DNA from: a bacterium
Lineage (GTDB): Bacteria > Babelota > Babeliae > Babelales > Vermiphilaceae
Assembly: GCA_021833825.1 (NCBI GenBank)
Contig: JAKBEL010000007.1
Location: forward strand, 1-64,000
DNA: 64,000 nucleotides
Direction of reading: 5' to 3'
This document shows positions 63,098-64,000 of the stretch, in pieces. Each line of letters opens with the position of its first letter. Positions within the stretch are counted from its first letter, which is position 1. A model generated the notes under the pieces. That model saw only the letters and a program-made list of their open reading frames with translations. It ran no database searches and was not told where the DNA came from. Both the position numbers and the translations under genes were made by a program.

Positions 63098-64000
63098 TTA
63101 TCCAACATCAGCATGAGAATATAAAGAGCATAACCCAGCTATGCATGAAGATGTAGATTTTGAAACTTTTGGAGCCTCAGGGGCCTGCTCAATAAGATTA
63201 TCAACAAAAAGAAGTTGAGATGGATTTGCCTTAGCATGCTGCCGTAATACTGCAGCAAATTTGAGCAATTCACTTTTATTATGATTCCAGTGAGACAAGA
63301 TAGAGATCTCAAGCTCACTTGCATCTTTAACAATAGATTCAAAATCATTCCCTTTTTTCAGCAGTGCCCACTTTGTTTTAAGAGTCTGATATTCTTTTGT
63401 GGTAGACGGGTGTTTGCACCTTTTCATCCATTCAGACTCGCTTACATAGATTATATTTTCTAAAAAATGATTGGTATCGGCCTCTATAATTTTATTGACA
63501 AGCTCTTGTGGGCGCTCATACATACTTTTTTGGACTATAGGATTTTTTTTAATTAACGTGTATATGTCTGATTGTATACCAGTTTTTGAAGCTCCAGCTT
63601 TTGCAATAGGGAGAAAACAGTTGCGTATTTGCAGTGGATTGATTATGCATCTTATAGGTTTGTATATCTCTTTGAATTGACCATCTATGCATTCTAGAGT
63701 AGAGATTGTTTTTTCTGTATCGCAAAGATGAAGAAGGCTTATCAGCATATGTTGCGTTTGGGTGTTGCATGGATTTATAGCTTTATTCTCTTTATAAAAT
63801 TCTATAATTATGTTTTGCATAGCATTTGCAAGATCATCTGTGTATTGAGCAGATTTTTTTTTATGTAGAGCTATAAGAGTGAGAGGTATTTTGGGTTGTA
63901 CATATCTTGTAAGCTCTTTATTGTCAGTAGAGAATCCATAAAAAAAGAGTTCATTTTCGCCTACTTTAACCTCTCCAGATCCGGTCAAAGAGTTATTTTT
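63098..64000 (-). CDS. Protein of unknown function, 5' end beyond the window
   Basis: A reading frame of about 300 residues that remains open to the window edge, so its start is not seen; the TTG at 63988 need not be the true start. The visible part is soluble, mixed helical, with scattered cysteines (for example CNTQTQHMLISLLHLC) and no recognised domain. It ends 14 bp before clpB and reads the same way, suggesting a shared transcript. No function can be assigned. Confidence 0.6.
   Translation of the reverse strand, partial: KNNSLTGSGEVKVGENELFFYGFSTDNKELTRYVQPKIPLTLIALHKKKSAQYTDDLANAMQNIIIEFYKENKAINPCNTQTQHMLISLLHLCDTEKTISTLECIDGQFKEIYKPIRCIINPLQIRNCFLPIAKAGASKTGIQSDIYTLIKKNPIVQKSMYERPQELVNKIIEADTNHFLENIIYVSESEWMKRCKHPSTTKEYQTLKTKWALLKKGNDFESIVKDASELEISILSHWNHNKSELLKFAAVLRQHAKANPSQLLFVDNLIEQAPEAPKVSKSTSSCIAGLCSLYSHADVG

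Overview
The window is a chromosomal segment from an AT-rich, Gram-negative bacterium with a reduced genome. An outer membrane is indicated by a Pal lipoprotein, a type II secretion cluster with two secretins, MlaE/MlaF-type lipid transport genes and a 677-residue beta-barrel ending in Phe. Ankyrin proteins, many small Sec-exported proteins of unknown function, clan CD and M16 peptidases and a trimmed metabolic set suggest a host-associated organism. My best guess is Candidatus Dependentiae (TM6). This rests on gene content and style only; no rRNA lies in the window.

Layout. 0-12 kb: glycosyltransferase, pal, RNase G, gatB, two or three secreted proteins, a parA plus ribbon-helix-helix partition pair, a DUF4143-type ATPase behind a well-formed operator/promoter, and a dicarboxylate symporter. 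12-20 kb: tspO, two photolyase/cryptochrome genes in tandem, an FAD oxidoreductase, a MutY-like glycosylase, a DUF1295 membrane enzyme and L-lactate dehydrogenase. 20-34.7 kb: a cysteine-rich secreted protein, a TraB/TIKI-like protein, a predicted caspase-like peptidase, secreted unknowns, two tandem M16 peptidases, a ComEC core, a clostripain-like lipoprotein and a uracil-DNA glycosylase. 34.7-35.4 kb: a non-coding gap with two opposed sets of 11-bp-spaced TTATCCACC boxes. 35.4-46.3 kb: nusA-infB, a WecA/MraY-like transferase, nfo, a beta-barrel, aspS and eno. 46.2-56 kb: the type II secretion operon (gspC, gspD, gspL, gspM and a second secretin) and moxR. 56-64 kb: dcd, mlaE/mlaF, secG, ankyrin genes, tpiA, clpB and a gene cut by the window edge.

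Three patterns stand out. First, the box array at 35.03-35.23 kb lies where strand composition changes from C-rich to G-rich on the + strand, so it is a candidate replication origin; the partition pair lies about 26 kb away. Second, intergenic gaps hold families of structured repeats (near 0.3-0.7, 4.1, 8.6, 12, 17.3-17.6 and 56.8 kb). In the clearest family, hairpins with a constant GACAAG/CTTGTC loop have quite different stems that still pair in each copy, which is a covariation signature. Third, three DNA-repair enzymes whose families usually carry a 4Fe-4S cluster (cryptochrome/photolyase, MutY-like, family 4 UDG) have lost cluster cysteines here.

No tRNA, rRNA, CRISPR array, insertion sequence or prophage was recognised.
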